Source of the DNA: Nemertoderma westbladi
Taxonomy: Eukaryota > Xenacoelomorpha > Nemertodermatida > Nemertodermatidae
NCBI GenBank assembly: GCA_032718475.1
Contig: JAUCBJ010006419.1
Coordinates: 1-30,173, forward strand
DNA length: 30,173 nt
Reading direction: 5' to 3'
Shown: one piece after another, positions 1 through 8,368 of the stretch
Position numbering within the stretch: the first letter of the stretch is position 1
How the letters are laid out: every line of letters begins with the position of its first letter
The notes under the pieces: generated by a model
The model's input: the letters and a program-made list of their open reading frames with translations, nothing else
What the model was told of the DNA's origin: nothing
Databases searched by the model: none
Program-made: the position numbers and the translations under genes

Positions 1-955
1 GCTCGTATATTACACCCCCTACTGGAAGACCGTCTACAATCAGTTCCGCGCGTCTAAGGTTAAAATGTTCAAATTTCAAGGGATTGCTAATTAATTCTCC
101 CGAATAAGCGTTATTTGTTATGAAGCCAATAATAACTAATTTGGGTTTTTTACCGTCAAATATGTTTGTTTGGGTGTAATTTGTGGTTTGAGCGGGAATA
201 GTAAATGTTGTCACCTCCTTTTTTTGGAATTGATATTCAATATCGTAACTCTCTAAACCTTTTAGGTGACTGCTTTCTATTACTGGATTAACCTCCATTC
301 TAGGGATTAGAATCTTTATTTCATCTAATTCTAACCGAAGATTTGTCACAGCGTTTGCGTTAGGAGTGATTTTAAAAATAAACGAATTTGATACTTTTCT
401 AAAATGCATTCTTAAATCATACCCGGGTTGTATTATTTTAGTTTCAGTATCAAAATCAATTGTCAATCCACTTACAAATTGCATTTGTTTACTAAAGGCA
501 TCGGCAATAGGATGCGCGCCGGGATCAATTTCATTTCCGTGTTCGGATAAAGGCTGATGAAAGCCACCCGCACCCAGTAGCCCATTTTTATCCTCGTAAG
601 TTGTAAATAATAAATTGGATAAGTACGACTTGTAGAAATAATGGTTATTGCTATTTTCAACCTGCTTCTCATTAAGGTCTATTTTAATATCACTCCACAT
701 AATTTCAGCGGGGTAATTCAGCATATAAATATGGGAGTTTTCAAGTCATCTAAGCCAGCGTACAGTACATTTTGTAATTAATAACGCGTCTTGCAGTTTC
801 GTATAGAATTCATTGGATCTCGGTACAAGGAACGTGACCTCCCTAGATTCACTTCTGAGATTAGATACGGGGTAAATTGTTTCATAATGCTTTTCTTTAA
901 ATTCAGTCTGTATTGGCTGTGTAGAAAATAAATCTAATTCCTTAATAATTGACAT
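1..955 (-). pseudogene. Polinton/adintovirus major capsid protein (hexon-like), N-terminal part with one in-frame stop
   Basis: The ATG at 955 opens a reading frame that starts with a Glu-Leu-Asp-Leu-Phe-Ser block (residues 6-11). I recognise this as the start of the invertebrate family often labelled F54H12.2-like, taken to be the double jelly-roll major capsid protein of Polintons. An in-frame TGA at 746-748 stops it after 69 residues. The same frame then stays open to the window edge (about 248 more codons) with family-like sequence such as MWSDIKIDLN, so this is one gene with a lesion and not two genes. The C-terminus lies outside the window. The start sits 2 nt after the stop of the upstream core-protein gene. 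The lesion could be a nonsense mutation or a pair of compensating indels near 745-752. The exact family name is from memory. Confidence 0.72.
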
Positions 956-957
956 TA

Positions 958-1518
958 TTAAAAAATACTTTTTTCGCAGTGTTTCAGTTTGCCCTTTATA
1001 TTTCTCTTTTTACTACGTCGATGATGTATGTTCATAGACATTGGTCTAGCGGGTCGCTTTAAATCTCTATAAACTTTTTCTACAACTGACCTTGTTGACG
1101 GTTTCATTTTATTTAATGCTTTATTAATAACCGTATTAGCCTGCTGATGTAAGACCCGCTTACCTTTTGGTATTACGTGTTGTCTCATAAATTTTGTGGT
1201 AAATGGTAAAGCTTTCTGTAAAACTTTTTTAGTTAATGGCTTACCAAATTTTTTCAATGTCGATAAGGCGTCTGTAAATATACCTTCTCCGTGTTGATTT
1301 GCCCGCATACCTCTACGATAACGCTGAAAACGACGTTGTTTTAAGTTTGGACCAAATGTGCCAATTTGTTGACCGTAAGGGTCAATATATGAACCACCTC
1401 GAAAAACAGGAACTTGCGTCGAACCTCTGGTACTTCTACCACCTTTAAAAACAGCAAGATTAGAGTCTGAACCACCATATTGAGGTTTACTGTATCTTTG
1501 AAATAAATCAGAATCCAT
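958..1518 (-). CDS. Polinton virion core-like protein (PX / adenovirus core-like), 186 aa
   Basis: This is a complete 186-residue ORF with an ATG at 1518. It is strongly basic, with Arg/Lys clusters at about residues 82-90 and 165-180. It carries several Gly-Gly sites (YGGSD, FKGGRS, FRGGSY) of the kind cut by adenain-type proteases in adenoviruses and Polintons. The PVFRGG segment followed by a basic stretch and a Gly-containing helix-rich region matches my memory of the PX/core-like family that precedes the capsid gene in adintoviruses. Expected role: packaging of DNA in the virion. Its stop (958-960) is 2 nt before the capsid start, and its own start is 1 nt after the stop of the preceding gene. 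The family call is moderate; the basic, GG-rich composition is directly visible. Confidence 0.6.
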   Translation of the reverse strand: MDSDLFQRYSKPQYGGSDSNLAVFKGGRSTRGSTQVPVFRGGSYIDPYGQQIGTFGPNLKQRRFQRYRRGMRANQHGEGIFTDALSTLKKFGKPLTKKVLQKALPFTTKFMRQHVIPKGKRVLHQQANTVINKALNKMKPSTRSVVEKVYRDLKRPARPMSMNIHHRRSKKRNIKGKLKHCEKSIF

Positions 1519-1519
1519 T

Positions 1520-2364
1520 TTAATTTATACGTTTAAAGTGTAATGTAATAGATGTTGTCCCGTATTCAAAATTCAAATCTTTTCCTTCTTTGTCTGTTAT
1601 TTCAATATGAATGTATGTTATCTTATATGATTTTTTTATAGGGATATAATGAATTGTATCCTTGACAAATTCTTCATTTATTACGCTACCATATTTCACA
1701 TCATCAGGTATCGCAACACGACGAAGTAAAGCTAAACCAAAATCGTTAATATATTGATTTTCAATTATATTAGTAGTCACGTACATGTTCGACTTAGGTT
1801 CTGGAATAGAATTGGGTGGTTGAGGGCATAAAAATACCATCTGGTAAGCTTTTTCTCCATTTCCGATAACCTTTATTAAATAACCCTTTATATTATTTTT
1901 CGTCTTCAAAATAATTTTAAAATTTGGATTTAAATTCGCGCTGAGATTATTTTCAGTAATTCCAAAATAATAGGCTAATTGTTGACCTATAAATAACTCT
2001 CGCACAGTTTTCCCTAAAATAAATTGCAACCTATTTTGCTGAGTATTTTCAACTATTTGTAATTTATCTTTCAACGCCCCCGTGTTAAAATAATCTATAA
2101 TGTCATTGATACTGTAGAACAAACCGGATGGAAGTGTATCCTCTAATTTTTTTTTCCTTTTTTTAATAAAATAACATTCTCTACATTGTTATACATGGAC
2201 GGCAACGTAGCTAAGTAAAATATACTTTTTATACCTACCACCCAGTTTTCGTTTGGGTTTATAGGTAAGGCGCCATGGAAATTTATCTGATAATTACTAG
2301 CGCTATTGCGGGGAAAATCAATTGGACAGGAATTACTCGGTAGTCTTACGTAGAATTCATCCAT
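1520..2364 (-). pseudogene. Second penton-like (single jelly-roll) capsid paralogue, frameshifted at a homopolymer
   Basis: An ATG at 2362-2364 opens a frame beginning MDEFYVRLPSNS, which is typical of the N-terminus of Polinton penton-like proteins. It ends at a TAG (2143-2145) right after a run of 7 A, GG, 9 A on the coding strand (plus positions 2147-2164). The remainder continues in another frame down to 1520 (about 200 residues) without its own ATG. Position by position it resembles the middle and C-terminal parts of the intact neighbour at 2357-3229, for example an I-x-D-I-I-D-x-F helix after the break. The start overlaps the stop of the neighbour by 8 nt. It is either a pseudogene with a one-base slip, an assembly error, or a gene read by slippage on the A-run. 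Confidence 0.7.
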
Positions 2365-3229
2365 CACTGCCACCCCGTATTAACTTAAGTGTTATAACAG
2401 TGCGACCTCCGCTGAAGTTAATTAATTCGCCTTGTCCGTCACGTAAAGTAATTAAGATTGTTTTTAGTTTTTTATTCAACAACGGGTAATAGCAAATGCT
2501 CTCGTATTCGTGATTAATATATTTTCGATTTAATTGCGTTAAAGGGCAGGTTCTTAAGAGCGGAGCTAAAGCGTCGCCAACAAATGAGCTCTTAATAATA
2601 TCTGTGTATATAAAGATAGTGTCTTTATTACGTGTTATATTCGTGGGAGCTGGAAAATCTAAAATGCCAATTTCTGAAATTTTTGGCCCGCTATAATTTA
2701 AAATTAATATCGGCTGTTCTATATTGCTTAATTCATCTACTGTAGTGGTACTGTATATATCCCAATTCGGAATATCCGGATGATTCCGATCCAATAACGG
2801 TTTTAAGCCTAGAATTTGTATTAAATCACCAGGTAGACTTAATTGTATTTTTTTCAACTTTTTAGGAAATTTAAATTTAATTCTAGAATTATTTGTATTA
2901 AAAATGAATTCGAAATCTCTATATTTCGCTTCAGAATTAAACAGTTTATTTATATCATCAATAATGACTTGAATAGAGTTATGCATACCAGGAAATAAAC
3001 TATATAATTTGGCATCTTTTGCATCTACCCCGATTGACAGTGAGATTTGGGTTTGCAGCGTAATATTACTGTATGTTGCTTGATATTGAAGCTCGGCAAG
3101 CCCAATTTTAGCGTTTGGACCAATATATAATTCTTCGGCTAAATCAACAGTAAACTCGCTAGGATTATTATTGGGGTAAGTGTTTAATGAACTATCTGAA
3201 AGTAGAGTGATATATGTATCTGTGGCCAT
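2357..3229 (-). CDS. Penton-like minor capsid protein of Polinton, 290 aa
   Basis: This ORF is complete, with an ATG at 3227-3229 in a TAATAATAATGG context. The N-terminus TYITLLSDSS, then a Tyr-Pro-x-Asn-x-Pro-S-E-F-T segment and GLAELQY (residues about 42-48), match the pattern conserved in Polinton/adintovirus penton-base homologues (single jelly-roll minor capsid proteins that form the vertices). At about 290 residues its length fits the family. Next to it lies a diverged, broken paralogue that starts inside its last codons, so the pair arose by duplication or represents two distinct vertex proteins. A Gly-Gly near the C-terminus could be a protease site, which is an inference. Confidence 0.72.
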   Translation of the reverse strand: MATDTYITLLSDSSLNTYPNNNPSEFTVDLAEELYIGPNAKIGLAELQYQATYSNITLQTQISLSIGVDAKDAKLYSLFPGMHNSIQVIIDDINKLFNSEAKYRDFEFIFNTNNSRIKFKFPKKLKKIQLSLPGDLIQILGLKPLLDRNHPDIPNWDIYSTTTVDELSNIEQPILILNYSGPKISEIGILDFPAPTNITRNKDTIFIYTDIIKSSFVGDALAPLLRTCPLTQLNRKYINHEYESICYYPLLNKKLKTILITLRDGQGELINFSGGRTVITLKLIRGGSDG

Positions 3230-3532
3230 TATTATTATTATTTAAGCTCGCTCTCTCTACTTGACTCCATTGTACATACAGTACAGTATAATGTTAAATT
3301 ATAGACATCTGTGACCACGTTCATTGTGCATCTTCTACAGTATATGCGAGGGATCAATATTTTATTGGCTTTATTCAAAACGGATGAACTATAGATATAG
3401 TAATATCATTCGAGTTAATATTGATTGATTAATTACGGTCATATGCGACCAAAATGAAATAATATACAGTATAAACCTAAGCTTATTGAATATGCTGTAC
3501 CCACGACTGTTTCTTGGATCCGATGAATCGGA
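3230..3532. other. Non-coding gap between penton-like gene and integrase
   Basis: These 303 bases are AT-rich. I see no ORF, tRNA or clear repeat. On the minus strand this is the leader of the penton-like gene and presumably holds the promoter of the capsid block. The GTACAGTATA-type strings here are common throughout the window and are not diagnostic. Confidence 0.5.
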
Positions 3533-4573
3533 CTAAAAATATTCTTTCTTCCCATTGCGTACACGTTCTTTAAGTTTGCCAATATTTTTATCAATTGCTA
3601 GATAAATATTACTATTCGGGTGGACCTTTTGGAGTTCGTGAGAATAAAATGAGCCCTTTATTATTGCTCCAGCGCTGTCCTTAATATCGAACATTACAGC
3701 GGGTACTCTATCCAACCTGACACGATGAATAATAAATAATTCACGTGTCCATTGTTCTCGATAGCCTTTAGCAAAAGCAGCACGAGCGATAGATAATCGT
3801 ACTGTATCTCCAACTTTAAATTTTATTTTCTTATGATTAATCTGTCTATATTTCCCATATAATCTATTCATTAATTCAGTTTCATTAAATTTATTAACTT
3901 CAATAGGCGTCATTTTTATTGTCCTATGATATGACCTATTATAAGCCGAGATAAGCTTAGGTAAAATTTTAATCCAAACATTATTTCCTCGTTGTGTAAA
4001 AATTTTGAACATCTTTGTTTTTAATGTTCTATTGAATCTCTCGACAATAGCCGCCTTATTCACAGAATACATTACGTAATACTGTATACCTAACGTATCT
4101 AAATATTTTCTTACAGATTTATTTAGAAACTCAGACCCTTGATCAGTCGCGATTCTGTTTGGTTTTCCTTTCTGGAATATTTTTTGCAATATACTAATAA
4201 TTTCAACACCCTTTTTTGTTTTCATACCATAGCCAAAAGCAAGCTTGCTAAAGGCATCAATACATGTTAATATATAGTTATAATTATTATTTTGCGACTT
4301 ATATTGCTGCATATCCACCAAATCTATCATATATATATCTTTTATGCCTCCTGTAAATATTTTAGATGTTGGATAATGTTGTCTACGTGGAGCGTGAAGG
4401 GTGTATGTCTTTTGCCCGCTCAACCATTTCTGGGCTTGGGCTGGTTTGATGTTTGCAGCTTTTGCTAATTTTGCAACACTTGCAAAACCCGCGGGGGATG
4501 ATGGATCTAAATAAATTCTTAACAGTTTTTTGTCTAAGCTTCGGTTTAAAATCGGTTTCATCTTGCGAGGCAT
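3533..4573 (-). CDS. Polinton integrase (retroviral-type DDE, rve superfamily), 346 aa, intact
   Basis: The ATG at 4571-4573 starts a complete 346-residue protein. An N-terminal helical DNA-binding-like part (residues about 12-60) is followed by the catalytic core. Candidate catalytic residues are D84 (IDLVDMQ), D144 (ATDQGSEF) and E178 (IVERFNRT); the D144-E178 distance fits a DDE integrase. The C-terminal part (about 250-320) has a Val-Gly-Asp-x-Val-Arg barrel and a W-x-x-E-x-F-x-I-x-x-V pattern ending in FYxxELQKV, as in Polinton integrases with a chromodomain-like tail. It would insert the linear element DNA into chromosomes. It has no stops or frameshifts, in contrast to the adjacent capsid genes, so it decayed less or the insertion is fairly young. 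Confidence 0.88.
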   Translation of the reverse strand: MPRKMKPILNRSLDKKLLRIYLDPSSPAGFASVAKLAKAANIKPAQAQKWLSGQKTYTLHAPRRQHYPTSKIFTGGIKDIYMIDLVDMQQYKSQNNNYNYILTCIDAFSKLAFGYGMKTKKGVEIISILQKIFQKGKPNRIATDQGSEFLNKSVRKYLDTLGIQYYVMYSVNKAAIVERFNRTLKTKMFKIFTQRGNNVWIKILPKLISAYNRSYHRTIKMTPIEVNKFNETELMNRLYGKYRQINHKKIKFKVGDTVRLSIARAAFAKGYREQWTRELFIIHRVRLDRVPAVMFDIKDSAGAIIKGSFYSHELQKVHPNSNIYLAIDKNIGKLKERVRNGKKEYF

Positions 4574-4624
4574 CTTTTCGACAACCGCAAGTAATATGTA
4601 TATTCAAATCTCTTATAAAGGGCA

Positions 4625-4795
4625 TCACCGTAAGAACAACTGAAATTTTTTAATTATTTTCTTTGAAGTCGATGTTTTGAAGGGGTTTCTTTTTGTAGTA
4701 TTTACTCTAGGTATATCTTGTGGTTTTAAATCAGCCGCTAACGGTTTACTCGAAACAAAATATAATTTTCTAAATGTTACTCCTGTTTTAACCAT
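4625..4795 (-). CDS. Small basic hypothetical protein, 56 aa
   Basis: This short ORF (ATG 4793-4795, stop TGA 4625-4627) fills the gap between integrase and the 127-aa gene. It begins MVKTGVTFRK and ends in a Lys/Arg-rich tail. The start is 2 nt after the stop of the upstream gene, in the same TAATAATG arrangement seen at the core/capsid junction, which supports it being a real translated ORF. I do not recognise a family. Small basic proteins in this position could bind DNA or core, but that is inference. Confidence 0.4.
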   Translation of the reverse strand: MVKTGVTFRKLYFVSSKPLAADLKPQDIPRVNTTKRNPFKTSTSKKIIKKFQLFLR

Positions 4796-4797
4796 TA

Positions 4798-5181
4798 TTA
4801 CCGTCCACGGTTAATTTTTTTCGCAATAGCTGCTCCGGCGGCTGCGGCACCGGCACTCGCGGCAAGTTTCGCCCCAATGCCAAGTAAGGGTATTAGAAAC
4901 GGTAGTATGCCTCCAGATTGATTGCTTAACTTTTTTCTGTAACTTGATATATTTTTTGTTTTACGGTTGAGTGATTTCAATACCTTCTTATAGCGGCGAA
5001 TATTTCTAAATGAATGAGGGGTTAATTGTACGTTACCTTTTAGAACATTTAATGCAGTATTTACAATGAGCCGTATTAATTCGTTACTCGCGGTATGGTT
5101 AATAAAATAAGTTCTTTGTTGAGGGGTAGCGCTGCGTAGAAATTCCAGTTCGTTACGATATTTCTGCACAAGTCTATTCAT
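4798..5181 (-). CDS. Polinton small virion protein with GG site and hydrophobic tail (pVI/core-like), 127 aa
   Basis: The ORF is complete, with an ATG at 5179-5181. Residues 1-90 are basic and helical, with the signature LIVNTALNVLKGNV, then a basic repeat-like region (RRYKKVLKSLNRK). A SGGILP site is followed by a hydrophobic Gly/Ala-rich tail (IPLLGIGAKLAASAGAAAAGAA) that could form a membrane-active helix. This layout is the common adintovirus/Polinton small protein that I recall next to the ATPase. It resembles adenovirus minor core or membrane-lytic proteins in design, with the GG site probably cut by the viral protease. Intact; function inferred. Confidence 0.6.
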   Translation of the reverse strand: MNRLVQKYRNELEFLRSATPQQRTYFINHTASNELIRLIVNTALNVLKGNVQLTPHSFRNIRRYKKVLKSLNRKTKNISSYRKKLSNQSGGILPFLIPLLGIGAKLAASAGAAAAGAAIAKKINRGR

Positions 5182-5218
5182 TGTTGCAACATTATTGAAA
5201 ATTGTTACAAAATATTAA

Positions 5219-5902
5219 TTATTTATCATTATTATTATTATTATTATTTTCGCTACGTTTATAGTCAATGTAATTTTTAATGTAACAATTATGATTACGA
5301 AATATATCCGATCTAAATCTTAAATGTTCGGGTGTTTCCTGTCGTAAATCAATTAAGAAATGTGAAAATGGTTGAATTGTCGCATCTTGATAGGAATCAA
5401 CTAAAAATTTGGTCTGTCCTGGTAACATCTGCTTCGCGAAATTTAAAACCGATAGACTGTCTCTCGGATTTTTCATTAATACTAAAGTATGGCTATTAAT
5501 TGATCTTGTGCGGTTATGCTTCCCGCCGTAAAACATGTTTTGCGTTATAAAACAAATAAATATATTGGAATGATGAGCTACCTTAGTAAACAATACAGTT
5601 AATGCTGTACTGGACTCAGTTTCTGTTAACAAATCATCTATAATTAATAAATCTCGACTATTCACTAAACTATCTATATTTTCAGGCAAGCCTTTGTAAA
5701 GGTGAGTAATACTGGGAATAGTCGGGGGATTGCTCCCGTAACAATACAATACTCGCAAGGGGGCTTCGTTGAAACAACCATTCTTGTGTTTAATTAAATT
5801 GCTTACAAAGGTTGACTTTCCAGAACCAGATGGCCCAGAAATTATCATACTCGTTCCCATTTGAAAAATTAAATTATATGGACCTGAATTAAAGTCAGCC
5901 AT
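5219..5902 (-). CDS. Polinton DNA-packaging ATPase (FtsK/HerA, A32-like), 227 aa
   Basis: An ATG at 5900-5902 starts an intact 227-residue P-loop ATPase. Walker A is GPSGSGKST (residues 23-31), Walker B is LLIIDD (85-90), and ITQN (119-122) is in the position of the sensor motif of the A32-like packaging ATPases. The length fits the family of Polinton packaging ATPases, which pump genomic DNA into preformed capsids. The C-terminal Asn run is encoded by an (ATT)n microsatellite at about 5224-5248, so the tail length probably varies between copies. The leader is TAATAATAATAAATGG. The neighbours are virion proteins, which is the usual setting. Confidence 0.88.
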   Translation of the reverse strand: MADFNSGPYNLIFQMGTSMIISGPSGSGKSTFVSNLIKHKNGCFNEAPLRVLYCYGSNPPTIPSITHLYKGLPENIDSLVNSRDLLIIDDLLTETESSTALTVLFTKVAHHSNIFICFITQNMFYGGKHNRTRSINSHTLVLMKNPRDSLSVLNFAKQMLPGQTKFLVDSYQDATIQPFSHFLIDLRQETPEHLRFRSDIFRNHNCYIKNYIDYKRSENNNNNNNDK

Positions 5903-6118
5903 TTATTATTATTATTAAGATATATCAACAATACAATATAATATAATATAAATATCAATATCAATAAACCATCACCATTACTATGTATATAACAATAATT
6001 GTTGCAACTACAATATTAGAGTACTGTATATTTAATTAACATATGACACAACTACAGTATGTGACGCTCACAGCAACAAAAGGTGCTATTTCCAATTATA
6101 GTATATACTGATGTAATT
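5903..6118. promoter_or_regulatory. AT-rich intergenic leader upstream of packaging ATPase
   Basis: This 216-bp gap separates the ATPase and RING genes, both read on the minus strand. It is rich in TATAAT/ATATAA strings and would contain the ATPase promoter. No specific motif can be defined by eye. Confidence 0.3.
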
Positions 6119-6571
6119 TCAAGCATGGTGAGCATCTTTATACGCGAAATAATGATAGGTAACATCAGCGGATTGGAAATCACTTCCCAAGAATTTCGCG
6201 CTAATGATTTTTTTATGTTCGCTGCTAAAAAAATAAGGAATATAGTAGCAACAGCGTCGTACTACATTTCTATAAAAAATATTCTCCAATATTGTAAATA
6301 AATCTCCCGGATCATTACTTTCTGCAGAAATATAAGTTATATTTCGAAGCTCTTTCCAATAATAGGGTTGATAACTTGCCAACTTTATATTAAACTTAGA
6401 TATGGGTGCGCGACAAATAGGACAAATTTTAGAACAATAATTATTCATTTCGGAATATTGTACAATACATTGTACGCAAGTTGCATGTTTATTTTCACAT
6501 TTATAATAATCTCGATGTTGTTGCAATAACTTAGAATAGCAAACTGGACATTTTTCATTTAAAATATCCAT
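6119..6571 (-). CDS. RING-finger protein (C3HC4), probable E3 ubiquitin ligase, 150 aa
   Basis: I chose the ATG at 6569-6571 because the longer frame (to 6631) begins only with TTG. The N-terminus has a textbook C3HC4 RING: C8-x2-C11, C25-x3-H29, C32-x2-C35, C50-x2-C53 (ending CPICRAP). RING proteins of this sort bind an E2 enzyme and transfer ubiquitin. DNA viruses of animals often encode them as accessory factors acting on host proteins. The remaining ~95 residues are Tyr/Phe-rich and unrecognised. It lies on the same strand as the Polinton genes and upstream of the ATPase, so I treat it as a Polinton accessory gene; a host-derived insertion cannot be excluded. Confidence 0.75.
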   Translation of the reverse strand: MDILNEKCPVCYSKLLQQHRDYYKCENKHATCVQCIVQYSEMNNYCSKICPICRAPISKFNIKLASYQPYYWKELRNITYISAESNDPGDLFTILENIFYRNVVRRCCYYIPYFFSSEHKKIISAKFLGSDFQSADVTYHYFAYKDAHHA

Positions 6572-6743
6572 TTTTCCAAATTTTAAAGTAAATTGAAAAT
6601 AATTACCACAATACACAACAACAACAAACAAATCTGTTATACTGTATATACAATTACTACTACAATTTTCGATTATTTAAGAACATCAAAATTTTATATA
6701 TAATCATAAAATATTTATAATATAGAGGGAAAAGTCGGAAAAG

Positions 6744-7187
6744 TCAAGAATCAATGATATTATCAACATATTCAACATTATCTGTTGATTCTTCAGGTTC
6801 GACAAAAGATTCTTTTGAAATCATTACAATAAAGAAAGACATAATTTCGTAGGGGCTATGCCGATTTAGCCGTATTTCAAACTTTTCACCAGCTTCGTTG
6901 TATTGTGTAATAACAATTAACCCCTCTATCATGGATAATAGTAAGATGTTGTTTAATTTTCCCTCTTGCTCAACTTTCCGGTTGTAATCTAAAAGATGAA
7001 TACTATTATCAGAAGCATCAATATCGATTGAGCTTAAAACTTTCCTGGCTTTTTCAGAAAAATCGATTTTATATTTATCATCTCCCTGACGGTAAATTGT
7101 ATGATCAATAACAATATAGGCTTCACCATCTTCTGCAAAAAATGAATGCCTTACTATTGGCATAACCATATCGGAATCAGAAGACAT
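6744..7187 (-). CDS. Hypothetical protein, 147 aa (Polinton accessory)
   Basis: This intact ORF has an ATG at 7185-7187 in AAATAATG context. It is acidic, especially the N-terminus (MSSDSD) and the C-terminal 20 residues (Glu/Asp-rich). It alternates hydrophobic beta-like stretches (YIVIDHTIY; LIVITQY) and has one hydrophobic helix (IMSFFIVMI) near residue 117. There is no signal peptide and no motif I know. It is the first gene of the minus-strand block and shares the leader style of the other Polinton genes, which is the main reason for calling it real. Confidence 0.55.
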   Translation of the reverse strand: MSSDSDMVMPIVRHSFFAEDGEAYIVIDHTIYRQGDDKYKIDFSEKARKVLSSIDIDASDNSIHLLDYNRKVEQEGKLNNILLLSMIEGLIVITQYNEAGEKFEIRLNRHSPYEIMSFFIVMISKESFVEPEESTDNVEYVDNIIDS

Positions 7188-8164
7188 TATTTAATTAATT
7201 TTATCGTAAATCAAACAAACAAAGTAAAAACTTTTTAAACTAAAACCATTACAAATGATTAATTGCGATTAAAGCAAGAGATTATATATAAGATATTTTC
7301 AAAAATAATACAGGTCTTAAACTGAAAAATAGCCTAAATTCGGTTTATTGATTGGTTGATTAGCCGGTAGGGAACTACTGTATAATCAAAAATTATTACG
7401 TAATAATAATAATCACTAATGCTCGTATACGCGTAGCTGGAACATGACGGAATCTCATGTATCATACTGAGTGGTTGGTTTGTTGGTTTGGCGACGGCTG
7501 TCGTGGAGTTGGCAATCGATATAATATAATATATGCACGATGCGAGTAGTTGGTGGCCACGTCGTCACCATATACAGTATACAGTGGTGGTGGTAACGTG
7601 GTGAAAAGGTGAATAACCGTAGGGTTAGGCAAGCATCGCCGTTGATTGGTTGGTTGGTGGGTGGTTGGGTGGGTAACAGCTGTGGATTGAGTAGCGATGG
7701 GATGGGGGCTAGCCATGCATCGTGAGGTTAGGCTATGTGAAGATGAATATGCAATGGTTGGTGAAAAATTGCGATTTGAAAAATAATAGAAGTTACCTGA
7801 TGCTAAGTGTAGACACCCGAACACCTGTAAAATAAAGGTTGGTGATTGGATGCAGTACTAGCGTTGGGTGACTAATAACGCCTCTAGCGGAATAAGTGGG
7901 AACTTGAGAAGTTACCATGGTTACGGATGAAATGCTGACATCTGATTGGTTGAAATAATAACGACCACTGCAAAAGGTTGAAATGGTGGCTTCTGATTGG
8001 CTGCAGTACCAGAAATGGATGGTAATGATGGACTACGGGTGACCTCGATGTTGGTGCCATGTAATGTATACTAATGTGCGTAAAGGACAGTATTTACAAT
8101 GGTATGTTTTTGCTAATGTATTAAAGATTAAATTGTATATGTGTTTAACATCCACAGATTTTAC
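7188..8164. other. Non-coding region, probably containing the unseen right end of the Polinton
   Basis: No credible gene is present. About 7460-7680 is rich in GGTTGG/GGTGGG strings. ATTGG (CCAAT on the other strand) recurs near 7344, 7645, 7848, 7942 and 7993. The inverted terminal repeat of the Polinton should lie in this region, but its partner is outside the window so the boundary cannot be placed. A diverged unit of the ~130-bp tandem repeat begins near 8075. Confidence 0.4.
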
Positions 8165-8236
8165 AAATTATAAGTAATTAAACAGGACTAAGGATGATCC
8201 AACTCTATAGCAAAATGGAGCGGGAAAAATGAATTC

Positions 8237-8310
8237 GCCACCAGCGGGGATCGAACCCGCGTCTCCCGATAAACGTTCAGGTATGCTAACAACCACTACA
8301 CCACGGAGGC
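8237..8310 (-). tRNA. tRNA-like sequence / tRNA pseudogene (left palindrome arm)
   Basis: On the minus strand a 74-nt stretch has an A-box-like TGGTGTAGTGG, a perfect B box GGTTCGATCCC, an acceptor helix with 6 of 7 pairs including one wobble (GCCTCCG with TGGTGGC) and a 5-bp anticodon stem (CCTGA/TCGGG). The anticodon loop ACGTTTA would read GTT (Asn), but position 33 is C and not the normal U and the acceptor has a T-T mismatch. A functional tRNA is therefore doubtful; a tRNA-derived repeat is more likely. Confidence 0.5.
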
Positions 8311-8368
8311 CTCCGTTAGCATACCAGAACGTTTATCGGGAGACGCGGGTTCGATCCCCGCTGGTGGC
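8309..8368 (+). pseudogene. Truncated tRNA-like sequence (right palindrome arm)
   Basis: This is an inverted copy of the sequence at 8237-8310 with a 14-nt deletion that removes most of the D-arm/A-box. The T-arm with its B box and the 3' acceptor strand are kept. It cannot fold as a full tRNA. Confidence 0.7.

Noticed and set aside
7462-7824. 120-codon minus-strand ORF rich in Thr, Pro and His.
   Set aside because: Its composition follows from GGTTGG/GGTGG low-complexity DNA; no family features.
8237-8310. Functional tRNA-Asn(GTT).
   Set aside because: Position 33 is C, the acceptor stem has a mismatch and it lies in a palindrome; kept only as tRNA-like.
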